The position numbers and the translations under genes are program-made. The notes beneath the pieces were generated by a model that searched no databases, was not told the origin of the DNA, and saw only the letters and a program-made list of their open reading frames with translations. Positions 33,801-44,515 of a stretch of 64,000 nucleotides of DNA are shown piece by piece. The DNA is taken from contig BDSL01000005.1 of the NCBI GenBank assembly GCA_003116995.1, positions 868,001-932,000 of the forward strand. Direction: 5' to 3'. Origin of the DNA: Yamagishiella unicocca. Its lineage: Eukaryota; Chlorophyta; Chlorophyceae; Chlamydomonadales; Volvocaceae. Each line of letters starts with the position of its first letter. Positions within the stretch are counted from its first letter, which is position 1.

Positions 33801-36282
33801 TTGCCGCCGATGTCCTTCTGCTGTTGCTGTCATCCTCTTGCCGCCGGTGTCCTTCTGATGTTGCTGCTGCTGCTGTCATCGTCTAGCTGTCGCTGTCCTC
33901 CTGACGTTGCTGCTGCTGCTGTCATCCTCTTGCCGCCGGCGTCCTCCGCGCAGGTGGACGACTCCAAGGTGGTGTCTGGTGACGGCAGCGCAGTGCGCCT
34001 GTGGTCGCACGTGACCGGCCGCCGCATCGCGACGCTGCAGGGCCACGCCGCGCGCGTCACCGCGGTGTGCTTCGACGACTCGCTGCTGGTCAGCGGCTGT
34101 CTGAACGGAGTGGTCAAGGTGTGGTCCATGGACGAGCTGCGATGCAGGTACTGCTCAATGCTTGTCTCTCAACTGATCTATTCCTCCGTCGATCCGTGCG
34201 CTAGGGCGCATTGACGCCTCCGCTCGTAGCGAAGCCGAAGGCCTCCGCCCCTGTCTTGCCCACGCACATGTGCACGATACTTCGCAGCGCTGCATGGTGC
34301 TACCACCACACGGCCAGCAGCCTCCGCAGCACCGTTTCCTGATGCCACGGTCCGTACACGGCAGCTGCGCTGCCGAGCGCCACAGAGGGTCCGTGCGCAA
34401 CTCGCGTGTGTGTATATGTGGTGGTCTTCATCTGTGGGCTGGCTTAGCCAACCCCGACGCCCCCGTCCGGTTGAACCCGTCCGCACAGGCGCACGATGCG
34501 CGGCCACAACGGCGCCATCAAGGCGTGTTGCTTGCTGCCCAACGGCATCCCGGTCAGCGGTGCGGAGGATGCGACGATGCGGCTGTGGGACGTGGCCAGC
34601 GGCTCCTCCATTGTGGCGCTGGAGGCGGGGAGCGTCGTGCTGGCGCTGCAGCCGCACGCGCCGTCGGGTGAGCGCATAGCGCACGAAAGCGAGTGAGGCG
34701 AATGTCAGAGGCAATGCCGGAGTCTCGGCCGGTGCCCGGCGTTGGGGGCCGGGGGCACATTCCGCATGGAGGCGAGCCCGGGTGTTTCGGTTATCCGCTT
34801 CCCTTCGCTTTCGCCTTGTCCCCACCTCTGCTTAGGCTTGATCCTCCAGAGCTTAGGCTTGACCCTCCAGATCTTGGCCTGCTGTTGTTGCTGCGTTGCA
34901 GGCCACCTGGTGGCGGCAGCGGGGGCCGGCGTGCAGCTGTGGGACGTCTCGACAGCAACGCTGTTACACACACTGGGGGACATGGCGGAGGACATTTCAG
35001 TGGCCGGAGCAGCTCGCCCGCATCCGTACACATGCGTGTCGTACATGGGGGACCTGCTTGCGGCGGGCCGGCGGGGCGAGGTGATCCTGCTCGACCCACG
35101 GGTAAACTCTGTGGTCGGCCGGTTGCGCTGCGACGTCACGGGCGACAGCAGCGGCGGCGGCGCTGACGGCAGCTTTGCCGGCGGCACCTTTGCTAGCAGC
35201 CTGGGCGCCATTGCTGCAGCGGCAGCCGACGGCGGCGGTGCGGGCGGTGGTGGAAGAGCTGCGCCCTGCGTTGGTGTGCAGATGGATGAATGGAAGCTGG
35301 TGTGTGGTTTCAACGATGGCCGGCATCAGCTCCATGTGTACGACATCCGGGCGATCCCGAAGGGCCAGGCGCCAGGCACGGGTGGCGGCAGCAGCCCCCG
35401 GCGCCCTTGGCAAGTACCCCTGATGACGCTCACGGCGCCAGCGCGGATCAATGCATTCCAGGTGCAATTAGGGGGAGGTGGCAGGGAAAGGGCTGCGAGG
35501 CGTGCGGGTGTCGAAGACTAGGACTACCGTGGGCCGGTAGAGTTTTGGGAAGAGCGAAGGCTGCAGCACTGACGGGCAGAAGCAGCACGGCCCTGCCGAA
35601 GTCCCTCCATGGCACATCGGCGTCTGTGCCGACTGCGTGATGCTCCTCCGACCCGACCGGCTGGCTGTACATTGCATGCCCTTGCTTCACACAACGCGAA
35701 TGTGACGCCCGCGGGTGCCGCCGCCCGCCGTGGCGCTCATGCCTCCATCTACCCATGTTGCAGTTCCACGAGCAGGCGCTGCTGGCGGGGCTGGAGGGCG
35801 CGGAGTGCACCATGTGGCGATTCGAGAACCCCAACGCCGCTCCCAGTGCACCGGAGGGTGACCTGCCGCCAGCGCTGGCTGCTGCTGCCAGCTGGGCACG
35901 AGCAGCTGGACCGGTAGGGCCGAGCAGCGCAACGGCAGGTCCTGGCGGTGGAGGAGGAGGCGGACTGGGGGCGGAGGGCTTTGCGGATGGCGCTGGCGGC
36001 CGGAAGGTGAGGGGCGTTAGCGGCGGGTGGTGGCGGACCAGAGCATGCTAGCGTGGGGCCGATGGGCAAGCTCTTGATCAGGACTGCCATCGTATAGGGT
36101 TTTCGGGTCTGTCTACCGCTGCATGCGGCGGGGCATCCATCGTGACGCGTTTGGCCCTCGTCGGAACCACCCGGAACGCGCCAACAGCGTGTGTCCGAAT
36201 GCCGTGCTGTGCGCAGGAAAAGAAGAAGCCGGCGAAGGTGGCCAAAAAGCAGACGCGCTACCCCAAGCGCAACACGAAGTGA
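30867..36282 (+). CDS. MJ1316 (DUF504) - F-box - WD40 repeat protein, ten exons
   Basis: Exons 30867-31142, 31647-31927, 32139-32416, 32647-32944, 33272-33470, 33954-34147, 34489-34667, 34902-35461, 35764-36006 and 36217-36282 agree in phase and give 857 residues. Residues about 74-195 match the MJ1316 RNA-cyclic-phosphate-end-binding domain: KKFWKRLCFDPALDPTEYT, IGFIETV, LPYSLF, VPYHRIAYFKHG and MVW. After an acidic stretch, LPQLPEECWMAMLQQLG starts an F-box (about 350-378), followed by RVTAVCFDDSLLVSGCLNG, VKVWSM, GAEDATMRLWDVASG and VQLWDVS, typical WD40 blades. The protein ends in a basic KKKPAKVAKKQ tail. An F-box with WD40 normally serves as substrate adaptor of an SCF ubiquitin ligase; the MJ1316 part suggests an RNA or RNA-end-bound partner (inference). 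The start is ATG 30867, but the frame continues upstream. Confidence 0.83.
33727..33953. repeat. Degenerate TGCTGCTGCTGTCCTCCT repeats
   Basis: About four diverged units of roughly 50-60 bases built on TGCTGCYGCTGTCVTCCTCT fill the intron between exons 33272-33470 and 33954-34147. They supply a long pyrimidine tract before the acceptor. Confidence 0.7.
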
Positions 36283-38148
36283 AGGCCCTGGGGGCTGGAT
36301 CACAATGCGGGCGTGTTTCGTGCGACCTCTCATTGCCGAAGGCGCATGCCACTAAAGGGCCGACAGTCGACGGCTGGGAAGGAAGAATACTACCCTAGGG
36401 GGCGGGGCCCCCCGGAGCGCTTCGCGCCGGAGCCCCGCCCAATAATGCATTTGTTTCGGCGGTGTGGCGGGGGGCGTGGGTTGGGCGGCCCGGGGCTGTG
36501 GAGCAGACAATGAGCTTCGCCCCTAGATTGGGATCAAGTGCTGAGCCCTTGAAAGGGTCTTGGCTTGGCAGCATGCACTGCAAGGCTATTCGTATTGTAT
36601 TAATATTCTGTGGCATAGAAACTCGCTGGTGCTGCTGGCCTCGGGTTGACGCCCTTACCTGCATGGCGACCCACTGACCCGTGGGCTCCCTATAGGCTGT
36701 GTAACGGCGAATGTACTGGGGACAACGTTTCACGAGCAGGGTCATCTCTAAACGCGCTGCAGCTTGCACATCCCATGCGAAAGTGGCTGGTGTTATGCGG
36801 GGGGTGATTACACGAGGGTGCGCAGTGTCGCCAAAAGGATAAGTCGAAGCGTGCTAAGCGTTTTGCGGGAAGTGACACAAGGGCCAAAAGTGACCCAGGG
36901 GCCGCTTGGGACGAGGCTATAGCATGCCGGGGTTTGGAACATGGTTTCAATGATCACGAGAGGCACGTATGACGGAGTGTTCGTATAACGCATTGTCGAT
37001 TGAGCTGTGCGCGCACCTGATGATACCAACTCGGTGTCGGGCGGCCCCCATGTTGGCATGAACAGCCAATGCGACTGCTGTTTAAAACACCGTCTTCTGA
37101 TGTATGGATCGGTATTTCTGAGTCCGTGGAAAGGAACTTTGCATTTACCACCTTGTTGATCCGGGTGCTTCGCTGTCTTTATTTTTACTTATGCGTCCAG
37201 ACTTAGACCGTTGTGCTTTGTGTTCGGTATTCTGTTCTGGTGCAACTAACCTCCCTTGTCGCCTTCGGCGGACGTGGCGTGTGATGAGGTGACGTGAGCT
37301 GAGGCCACACGAAAATGGGTCATATCATATATTACGGATGTAACATGACGATTGCCCGGTGACCCCTCCGCAGGCTGGGCCGTTTGTTAATAGCACCCGG
37401 CATGACGGCAGCCTAATTGCCAACCCCGTTGGCCCCGGTCAACCAACGCAGTAAATTTATTGATAACCGTTTTCTCAACGCACACCCCGCCAAATCACGC
37501 ATCGCACAACCCCGAGCAGGCGTGACCACCATTCAGCACGGAAGCCCTGTGTCGATGAGGTACAGGTGGCCGGCGCTGTCGGCGGTGATGTCAAGCAAAA
37601 GGGTGTTGCCGCCACTTTGGCTGGGCGCGGGCCAAGAGGCTTTCGCTGCCGCCGGGAGAAAGCCCTATCCGGAGGACAGAGTTGCGACGGGTTATGCAGA
37701 AAATATGGTGAGGGCATTGAGGGTCCTTTACAGCCTCGAAAAGCCGAGGGTCAGCGCATAGACTGTATCGCGGTGAGGCAATATGAGGCCCTGGAGGGGA
37801 ACAGTGGCAGACTGTGTTAACTACGATAGGGCCGGTAGGTCCCAAGCGGCCGATGCCGTCGCAAGTCAATACATGTAGTTGCAGCCCCGAGTAGTTGCAC
37901 GGAAAACTGACAATTTAACCAGCTCACCGGAACAGCGTATACTAGCCGGTTCCTGATATGACTCAAATAAGTTGTACATCAGGCGATGGATAGATAGGTC
38001 ACAAGCCCTGCTGGGCTCAGGTTAAACTTGGCGCCTAACGGCACGATGCCGTACCGCAGTAGACGACACCCAATTTCATCGGGCGTAAAATGAGAGTCTA
38101 GGGCACTTAATGTATGAACACTTGGCATCAAGTTGAGTAGTGGATATT
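36283..38148. other. Intergenic stretch; nothing firm
   Basis: The left part is the 3' flank of the preceding gene. On the minus strand near 37540-37640 a short frame reads NTLLLDITADSAGHLYLID, faintly like an NHL-type beta-propeller repeat, possibly a gene remnant, but no flanking exons support it. The right end must contain the methyltransferase promoter. Confidence 0.35.
36700..36704 (+). terminator. Putative poly(A) signal TGTAA
   Basis: TGTAA about 420 bases after the stop of the MJ1316-F-box-WD40 gene, in the context GGCTGTGTAACGG, almost the same as the context near 4960. Confidence 0.4.
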
Positions 38149-40882
38149 ATGTCGAAATCAAAGGATGCATTCCGAAGCGACGAGTCATGGGAGCGATGGA
38201 ACACGCACCAGACGACGACGGTAGAACAGGAAGTGTTTGGAAGCGTCTTACGCTTCGTTCAAGACCCCTCGTCGGAGCACTTGGGGACGACGGTCTGGGA
38301 TGCGAGCGTCGTCTTGGCCAAATGGTTTGAGAAGGCAAGCACCCAATAAGCGTTCAAGCGGAGGCTTTCAGACATAAACGTCTATGTGCAAGAACTGTGT
38401 CTAGTGCAACGGCATGACACGCGGGCCACACCCGCAAGCGGCGGCGCTTCCCTCCCCTGGTGCCTGCAAAGCCCGAGCTTTCCTTTCCCGGCTCACCACG
38501 CCCATCCCCATCTCCCGCAGAATATACGCAAGGGCGACTTTGCACGGTCCAAGGTGCGCGGCAAGCGAGCCATCGAGCTTGGCGCGGGCATGGGGCTGGC
38601 AGGTGCGGCCGCTCGCATTCCGCCGCCACCAAGTAGCCGCCGCCACCTCGACCATCAGCCCCAGCTACTTCAGACATCCGTGTGCCCCGTAGCCGCACGT
38701 GCGAGGAGTCTCCTCTGCTGCTGGGTACCGCTCAATCCTGCCTATGACGTGCACCTGCCGCCGAGCCGGGCTACGAAGTCTTGCCCTTCCCAGCCTCACT
38801 TTCTTCTGATTATGAGGTCCTCTGCTCTGCTCGACCTCCCCTCCTGGCAGTTCCCTCCGTAACCACCGCCGCGGCTCCAAACCGCGCGTCCCCTTACCCT
38901 CAAGCTTGCACCACACCGCTTCAAGCCAAAGGCGCAGTCCCAATGCAATGCTTGGTCTGTTTTCACGGCACACACTAGAATGTCTCGCCGCAAAAGCCTA
39001 CCGGCATCAGTTTTATGGACGACGACGGACCGCTGGAGTAAAAACGCACCCAGGCCGGCCCCGATCTGCTCTGCTCCCCCCCCTCTTTCACCGCCCAGGA
39101 ATGGCCTTTGCAATGGTGGGCGCTGACGTGGTGTTGACGGACACCGCGGACGTGCTGAACCTGCTGCGGATAAACTACGAGACCAACCTGTCCCCGGCGG
39201 CGGTACGCCTCGCAAGAGGTGGGTGTGCAGCCTTCGTGACTTTGCGTACGTGAACCTGCAAACGCGCCGTGCCTGTGCGCCGACCCAATGCGGCGCTGAC
39301 AAATGTCGTACACACACGTGGGCGCAGGCCACCAGCACGGGACCTGGGCGGACAGCGCTGGCAGCGTCGAGGTCGCGGAGCTGGACTGGACCAAGCTGGA
39401 GCAGGTGGGCGCCTTATGTTGGTGTGGCGGTTCGGGCGGGCGGTTGGCTTTTGACGGCGATTGGGGGTGTGCAGGCGGGGAGGCCAGACGTGTGGCTCTT
39501 TGCTTTATCCCCCGAATACCCACGATGACGTGTGTGGTGCTTTGGGGATGGCGTCCAGCTACACATACGCAACAGCGTTTCCTGTGGGGTTGCGGACGTG
39601 TGGATGACGGCTTTCGGCTCGCCCCCAGTGTCAAGGCTTTTCGGTCATGATGGTCTCAAGCACTAGGCATGAATGGGTGTCCTTGGGTTTCGTTCATCTT
39701 GTAAAGATAGGAACAGACGGGCGTTTTTCGAAACCACCGCCTGTTTGATCTGCGAAACACACACGATTAGCAGCTCACCCTGCTCCCTTGCCCGATTGCG
39801 CCCACCACCGAAACCGATGGGCAAGCAGGTGCATGCCCCTCCTCTCCACCCGCCGTACGACTTCATCCTTGCCGCCGACTGCATCTACCACGAAACTCTC
39901 ACGGAGCATTTCCACAAGACCGTCATGGAGGTGACGAACGAGAAGTCTACGGGTGAGCGTCTGGCTTTGGCGGTTGGGTCGGTCGAAGAATAAGAGCCGC
40001 ACGACTGCGAGTGGCGTCAGTCCCATGTCCTGATGCAGCCGAGCTGGCTCGGTTGGCTAGGGACCATGCTCGGCTGGGCTAGGGGGGCACCCGGCACCCT
40101 GCAGGGTCGCGCTGCGAGACGGGTACATGGGTTGTTGTGGCCACGCAAGCCTTGTTGGCAGAGGGCTGACTACGGTGCACCCTCCGGCTAATGGTCTTGC
40201 ACCGTGCGTGTTTTGTGCGTAGTGACTGGACTTGTCGTCCGATGACGCCACGATGCGTTCGGAGGAGCAGTAAGTGCCGCGCCCGTGCTGACAACCCAGA
40301 TGACCTCTCCTCCCGCTGCCCTCGTCACGCCCCTTCGTGACACGACCTGCTGCAGTCGTCGTCTGCAATGAGTTGCGTTCGCACTCGGTCCAGGGCCGCT
40401 TCATGGCGCTGTTCAACGCCACCCACACAATGAAGGTGGTACCGCATTCCAAGATGGACGAAAAGTACCAGCACCCCAACATCTTCATTTACATCATGAA
40501 GAAGAAGAAGAAGCTTGGGGCGAAGAGCGATGGCGTCGGCGCGGAGGAGGGCGGCCCGGCAGAAGATGACGGGAAAGGGGAGGTGGGGGAGAAGCAGACG
40601 CGGCAAGATGGCGAGACAGCAGCAGTGCTGGACGGCGAAGGTGTGGAAGAAGCAGCAAGAGCTGCTCCGCGGGAGGTGAGCGGAGGCCGCGATGGAGGGA
40701 GCGGCGAAAGCAGCCAAGTGGAGGAGACAAGTAAGGAATGGTTGGTAGAAGGGGGGCCGAACTGCGTAGGGAAAGGCGACGGCGGGGAAGTTGGGAAAGG
40801 TGAAACGGATGACGACAAGAGCCATGACGCTGAGGCACAGTGCGGCGTCGCTATTGCGGCTGGAGCAGGGGTCGAGGGATGA
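38149..40882 (+). CDS. METTL21-like SAM-dependent protein methyltransferase, six exons
   Basis: Family 16 methyltransferases modify lysines of chaperones and translation factors. Exons 38149-38334, 38521-38602, 39099-39218, 39328-39404, 39829-39952 and 40356-40882 agree in phase and give 371 residues. Visible landmarks are TTVWDASVVLAKWFEK (substrate/SAM lid), RAIELGAGMGLAG (SAM-binding motif I, about residues 78-90), DVVLTDTADVLNLLRINYETN (motif II region), VEVAELDW, DFILAADCIYHE (family D-x-x-Y motif) and VVVCNELRS. The first intron has a GC donor (AAG|GCAAGC). The last exon adds about 115 residues not expected in the family: a KKKKK cluster followed by a Gly/Glu/Lys/Asp-rich disordered tail. 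The start is the first ATG of the open frame. The substrate is unknown. Confidence 0.82.
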
Positions 40883-41055
40883 AGCGGCTGGGCAGGGTTT
40901 GTAAGAGTCGGGAGAAAAAGCGGTGCAGCGGCCAACACCGAGATTGCCGAGACACATATTTTAGAGTGATGACGTGATGGATGCGTTTTGCAGTATATTT
41001 ATTGTTACAATAGTGTATCTTACGACGCGAATGTGAGCGAATGAACCGAGCTTGT

Positions 41056-41071
41056 GGTGTTAAGAAACACC
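41056..41071 (-). terminator. Histone mRNA 3' stem-loop of H2B
   Basis: On the minus strand GGTGTT TCTT AACACC forms a perfect six-base-pair stem with a four-base loop, 30 bases after the H2B stop. This is the geometry of the animal-type replication-dependent histone stem-loop, also known from volvocine histone genes. Confidence 0.85.
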
Positions 41072-41101
41072 GGTTAGTTACTGTCAATGGAGGTTTAAAG
41101 C

Positions 41102-41578
41102 TTAAGCCGACGTAAACTTGGTGACGGCCTTGGTGCCCTCTGACACAGCGTGCTTGGCCAGCTCTCCAGGCAATACCAGGCGAACGGCGGTCTGAATTTC
41201 GCGTGATGTCACGGTAGGCTTCTTGTTGTAGCGGCTAAGCTTGGAGGCCTCGGTGGCGACCTTCTCGAAAATGTCATTGATGAAGCTGTTCATGATGGAC
41301 ATGGCCTTCGAGCTGATGCCGGTGTCGGGGTGAACCTGCTTCAACACCTTGTAGATGTAGAGCTTGTAAGTCTCCGACTTGCTGACCTTGGCCTTCTTCT
41401 TCTTGGGCTTATCACTACCCTCAGCGTCTGCAGGAGGAGCCTCCTTCTTGGCAGACTTCTTGGCCGGTGACTTCTTCTCCTTCTTAGGAGCCTTGTCGGA
41501 CTTGGGCTTGGCCTCAGCCTTCACCTCGGCAGCATCGGCAGCGGGGGCCGCAGCCTTCTCGTCCTTCTTGGGGGCCAT
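41102..41578 (-). CDS. H2B: Histone H2B
   Basis: The protein is a core nucleosome subunit of 158 residues. The N-terminal tail ([15 protein letters not shown]...) is long, Lys/Ala/Pro-rich and carries several KK and KS sites. The histone fold is canonical: [58 protein letters not shown], ending [12 protein letters not shown]. The gene is intronless, as usual for replication-dependent histones, and is followed by a stem-loop rather than a TGTAA motif. The annotated ATG is preferred to the upstream start at 41644 because MAPKK is the conserved N-terminus. It is divergent from H2A with 273 bases between the two start codons. Confidence 0.97.
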   Translation of the reverse strand: MAPKKDEKAAAPAADAAEVKAEAKPKSDKAPKKEKKSPAKKSAKKEAPPADAEGSDKPKKKKAKVSKSETYKLYIYKVLKQVHPDTGISSKAMSIMNSFINDIFEKVATEASKLSRYNKKPTVTSREIQTAVRLVLPGELAKHAVSEGTKAVTKFTSA

Positions 41579-41851
41579 TTTGGTAATTGAAGAGATTGAT
41601 TGTGTAGAATTCACAAAGCGTATGTAATTGGTGGTAGAGATCAATTCAAGCAGCTAATTTATGTCAGGGTCTGGCCGGGGTCGCCGGGCCAATATACGGG
41701 CTCGTCCATGTCCATGGATCTGGCTCACCGGGCCAAGCCTGCTCGAATTAAGTTATTTTAACTCTGCTAGAAAATAAGTCTGCATGATTAACATTAAACG
41801 CACATCTTAAATCGCCTCTTTTCGTGTCTCACTTCCTGAAAACCTGATACA
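41579..41851. promoter_or_regulatory. Shared divergent H2B/H2A promoter
   Basis: The 273 bases between the two start codons must contain both promoters and 5' leaders. Three copies of a TGGCC-centred element are visible: TGGCCGGGGTCG at 41672-41683 (+), TTGGCCCGGCGAC at 41693-41681 (-) and CTTGGCCCGGTGAG at 41737-41724 (-). They resemble the TGGCCAGG(G/C)CGAG element described for volvocine histone promoters, recalled from memory. AT-rich stretches near each gene could hold TATA-like sites. Confidence 0.6.
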
Positions 41852-42250
41852 ATGGCTGGTCGTGGTAAGGGCAAGACCGCTGGCAAGAAGGCCGTGAGCC
41901 GCAGCTCAAAGGCCGGTCTTCAGTTTCCTGTGGGCCGCATTGCTCGCTACCTGAAGAAGGGCAAGTATGCCGAGCGCGTTGGTGCCGGTGCGCCCGTGTA
42001 CCTGGCTGCCGTCCTGGAGTACCTGACTGCTGAGGTTCTGGAGCTCGCCGGCAACGCTGCCCGTGACAACAAGAAGAACCGCATCGTCCCTCGTCACATC
42101 CAGCTCGCCATCCGCAACGATGAGGAGTTGGGCAAGCTGCTCGGCGAAGTCACCATTGCGTCTGGAGGTGTGCTCCCCAACATCCACGCTGTCCTTCTGC
42201 CAAAGAAGTCCAAGGGCGGCAAAGCTGAGGATGGTTCAGCTGCAGTTTAA
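41852..42250 (+). CDS. H2A: Histone H2A
   Basis: Core histone of 132 residues in one exon. The sequence starts [20 protein letters not shown] and contains the invariant [14 protein letters not shown], the acidic-patch region ([17 protein letters not shown]) and [12 protein letters not shown]. The C-terminus is [14 protein letters not shown] without an SQ(E/D) phosphorylation motif, so this is canonical H2A and not H2A.X. Codon use is rich in C- and G-ending codons, as for highly expressed algal genes. It is followed within 40 bases by a histone stem-loop. Confidence 0.98.
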   Translation: MAGRGKGKTAGKKAVSRSSKAGLQFPVGRIARYLKKGKYAERVGAGAPVYLAAVLEYLTAEVLELAGNAARDNKKNRIVPRHIQLAIRNDEELGKLLGEVTIASGGVLPNIHAVLLPKKSKGGKAEDGSAAV

Positions 42251-42281
42251 TGCAAATCATACAACGTTTCGCCTCAAACAC

Positions 42282-42297
42282 GGTGTTTATCAACACC
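42282..42297 (+). terminator. Histone mRNA 3' stem-loop of H2A
   Basis: GGTGTT TATC AACACC gives a perfect six-base-pair stem and four-base loop, 31 bases after the H2A stop. The stem is identical to that of the H2B gene; only the loop differs (TATC against TCTT). Confidence 0.87.
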
Positions 42298-43304
42298 ACC
42301 TATCAGACTTAGGGGATCAGACTTGGGGAATGCTCTCCATGGATTTTACAGTAAAATATACAGATCACGCTGGAATTGGCACGTCAAGACGCTGCCTTGT
42401 CCTTTTTTACGACCATGTCGGGGGTAGATGCAGGCCTTTCCAACCACCATCGTTTTCTTACGTATACTCTGCGTTCACATTACTGCGTTTGTTACACGGT
42501 CTCTGTCCAGCAACACGTACGCTAGGACGATTCATATCATGACTGTGCCTCTTACAGCACAGGCACCCGTTGCATTACGACACACACTACCAAGTCACAA
42601 CAATCGGCCTCTTCGTTCTACCTATTTCTACGGCACTCCCCTTCAAACGTTAGGCCCCCGCCAGCAAACCAATGCTGGCGTACAAAGGAACCCTATTTAG
42701 GGGGCTTCCGTCGCTACTGCGATGTTAATGGGGATACAACATCCCGACTTCCGACCGGGCAACAGCCGGGGCACCCTCCTTGCTGCTGCTGTTCTATTAG
42801 TTAAGCCGCCATTGCATGAGACGGTATCCTTTGCACACCGGAAGAGAAACGGTCGCCGGCAGGGTCCAGGCCCTACCGGCTGGCCCGGCTCTTATTGCTG
42901 AGGGTTGCTCGTCAGCATCCAGCCAAGTTGTTTCATAGGCCAGTAGCAAGCGGCTGTGGCCCAAGCCAGCGGGCCTGCAGCCTTTGGGGTCGGCATCGCC
43001 TTCACCCTTGATGTTACGACCTCCTGGCCAAAGGTCGCGGGGCCGCTCTCTGCATCCAGCGGCTCCAGCACGATACCAAGGCCGCTTCCGCCATGGGCCT
43101 ATACGGCAAGAGGTTGAGTAGCAAAGAACGGGCTGTAACGAACCGATTCCAATTCCGTCGCGGTTTCTCAGCTTACATGCAAGCACATGGACTAACTCTT
43201 GTTGTGTGTGTGTGTGTGTTAATTCGTCTTGTTGTCCGTCGATTCTGGCCGGTCCTGACCGGATGAATCGGCATTCTGGAGGAATGGATCGGCCGCAAAG
43301 CTTG
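42298..43304. other. H2A 3' flank, no gene seen
   Basis: No frame with conserved motifs or paired splice sites. A short TG dinucleotide run lies at about 43204-43219. Confidence 0.45.
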
Positions 43305-44515
43305 CTATTTCCATAACACGGCAGCATTGCCGCCAGGGACGGACACACCCTGCCCTCGTACCTTTAGGGCACCTACTCGGTAGCCTAGCGCCCTCCACGC
43401 AGGCCTGTGCTCGGCCGACGGCGAGAACAACACGCGCTGGTAGCCACGCTTCGCCGCGTAACGGCGCAGCGCCTGCGGTGGCCAAGGAAAACGAGATACA
43501 AGTGTGGCGTGTAACTCCGCGTGGCAATTTATCTCAGCGCGATCTGCTGCCCCCATCCCACTAGCAGCGTCCAGGGCAGCACAAACCCGCTTCACCCCAC
43601 CCCACTACTCCATCCTCCAGTTTCGGTTCATGGGTCTCCTAATGTCCGCTGTAGCGCAGCCTTTCTGTGCCTTTCTTCCGCCCTTTCTACGTTTCGCCCC
43701 GTGGCCAGGCGGTGACACTCGCATCTGCTGCCCCTCCTCTGCCTCCCATGTGGTGTACACGTATTTCCTTGCCACCCCCCAGTCGCACCTTGACAAAATC
43801 CTCCGACGACAGTGTCGCAGCCGAAGCCACGGACAGCAGGTGCATTACGTAGCCTTTCTCGGCTTTTGTAACGCTAGCAGCAGGAGTAGCGAGTGGACGG
43901 AAGCGCAGGGTCATTTGATGGGGTGGGCGCAGCACTGTTATACACAGACGGCCTGCTTGGGCTGGCCAGGTACTACCGGTCACGTGGTGGAAAACGTCGC
44001 TTACGCTGGCAAGGCAGGACGCCGCCCGCAGCGCCAAGCAAGCTCTTTGCATGCTAGGTGCCGCCGGCATGCTGGGTGCCGCCGGCATGCTAGGTGCCGC
44101 CGGCATGCTAGGTGCCGCCGGCGTGCTAGGTGCCGCCGGCATGCTAGGTGCCGCCGGCATCAAAGATGAGGCGCTGCAAGATTGCGGCCGCAGGCCCCAT
44201 CGCAGCACTGCGGTCCCGCCCACGCACCCGCACCCACCAGAATGCGGCCGCAGCCACAAGCCGCTGGCCCTGCGTGAACTGAATATATCCCAACTGGCCT
44301 GCAGCAAGGGGTCGAGTACGAGCACGATGCTGTTGTGCCAGCGCGTGGAGGCGAAAGGGAGCATGGGAAAATGGAACAGAAGAGCTGGCAGCCGATGCAG
44401 CAGGTCGGCGGATAAGGAACAAATGCAAAGCTTCGGGCCCCACCACCGCACCAGCATAACTCCTTGTTAGTACATCAAGGATTTCCGGGCCTGTGGTTGT
44501 GATTCCGTGGGTCAA
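43305..44515 (-). CDS. Possible GNAT-type acetyltransferase, incomplete model
   Basis: Two minus-strand exon candidates suggest a GNAT fold. Exon 44515-44238 starts MTHGITTTGPEILDV and ends LGYIQFTQGQRLVAAAAFW at a TG|GTGGGT donor, like the beta strands before the acetyl-CoA site. Exon 43472-43305, after a CCACCGCAG acceptor, reads ALRRYAAKRGYQRVLFSPSA then HRPAWRALGYRVG, like the terminal helix and strand of GNAT proteins, and ends in TAG. The phases (2 and 0) do not match, so at least one exon between them, including the acetyl-CoA-binding (Q/R)xxGx(G/A) motif, is missing from my reading. The ascribed family is tentative. Confidence 0.3.
44049..44156. repeat. 18-base tandem repeat, six copies
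   Basis: Six copies of GCATGCTAGGTGCCGCCG with single-base variants, between the two acetyltransferase-like exon candidates. In frame it would encode a Met/Pro/Ala/Ser repeat on the minus strand, but it is more likely intronic. Confidence 0.92.

Noticed and set aside
37475..37869. NHL-repeat-like peptide on the minus strand
   Set aside because: A single short match (LLLDITADSAGHLYLID) without flanking repeats, frame continuity or splice support; at most a relic.
39203..39404. Methyltransferase exon 3 ending at the first GTACGC (39202)
   Set aside because: It would throw the next exon into a frame lacking the conserved AELDW block; the later donor AAGAG|GTGGGT (39218) keeps the conserved frame.
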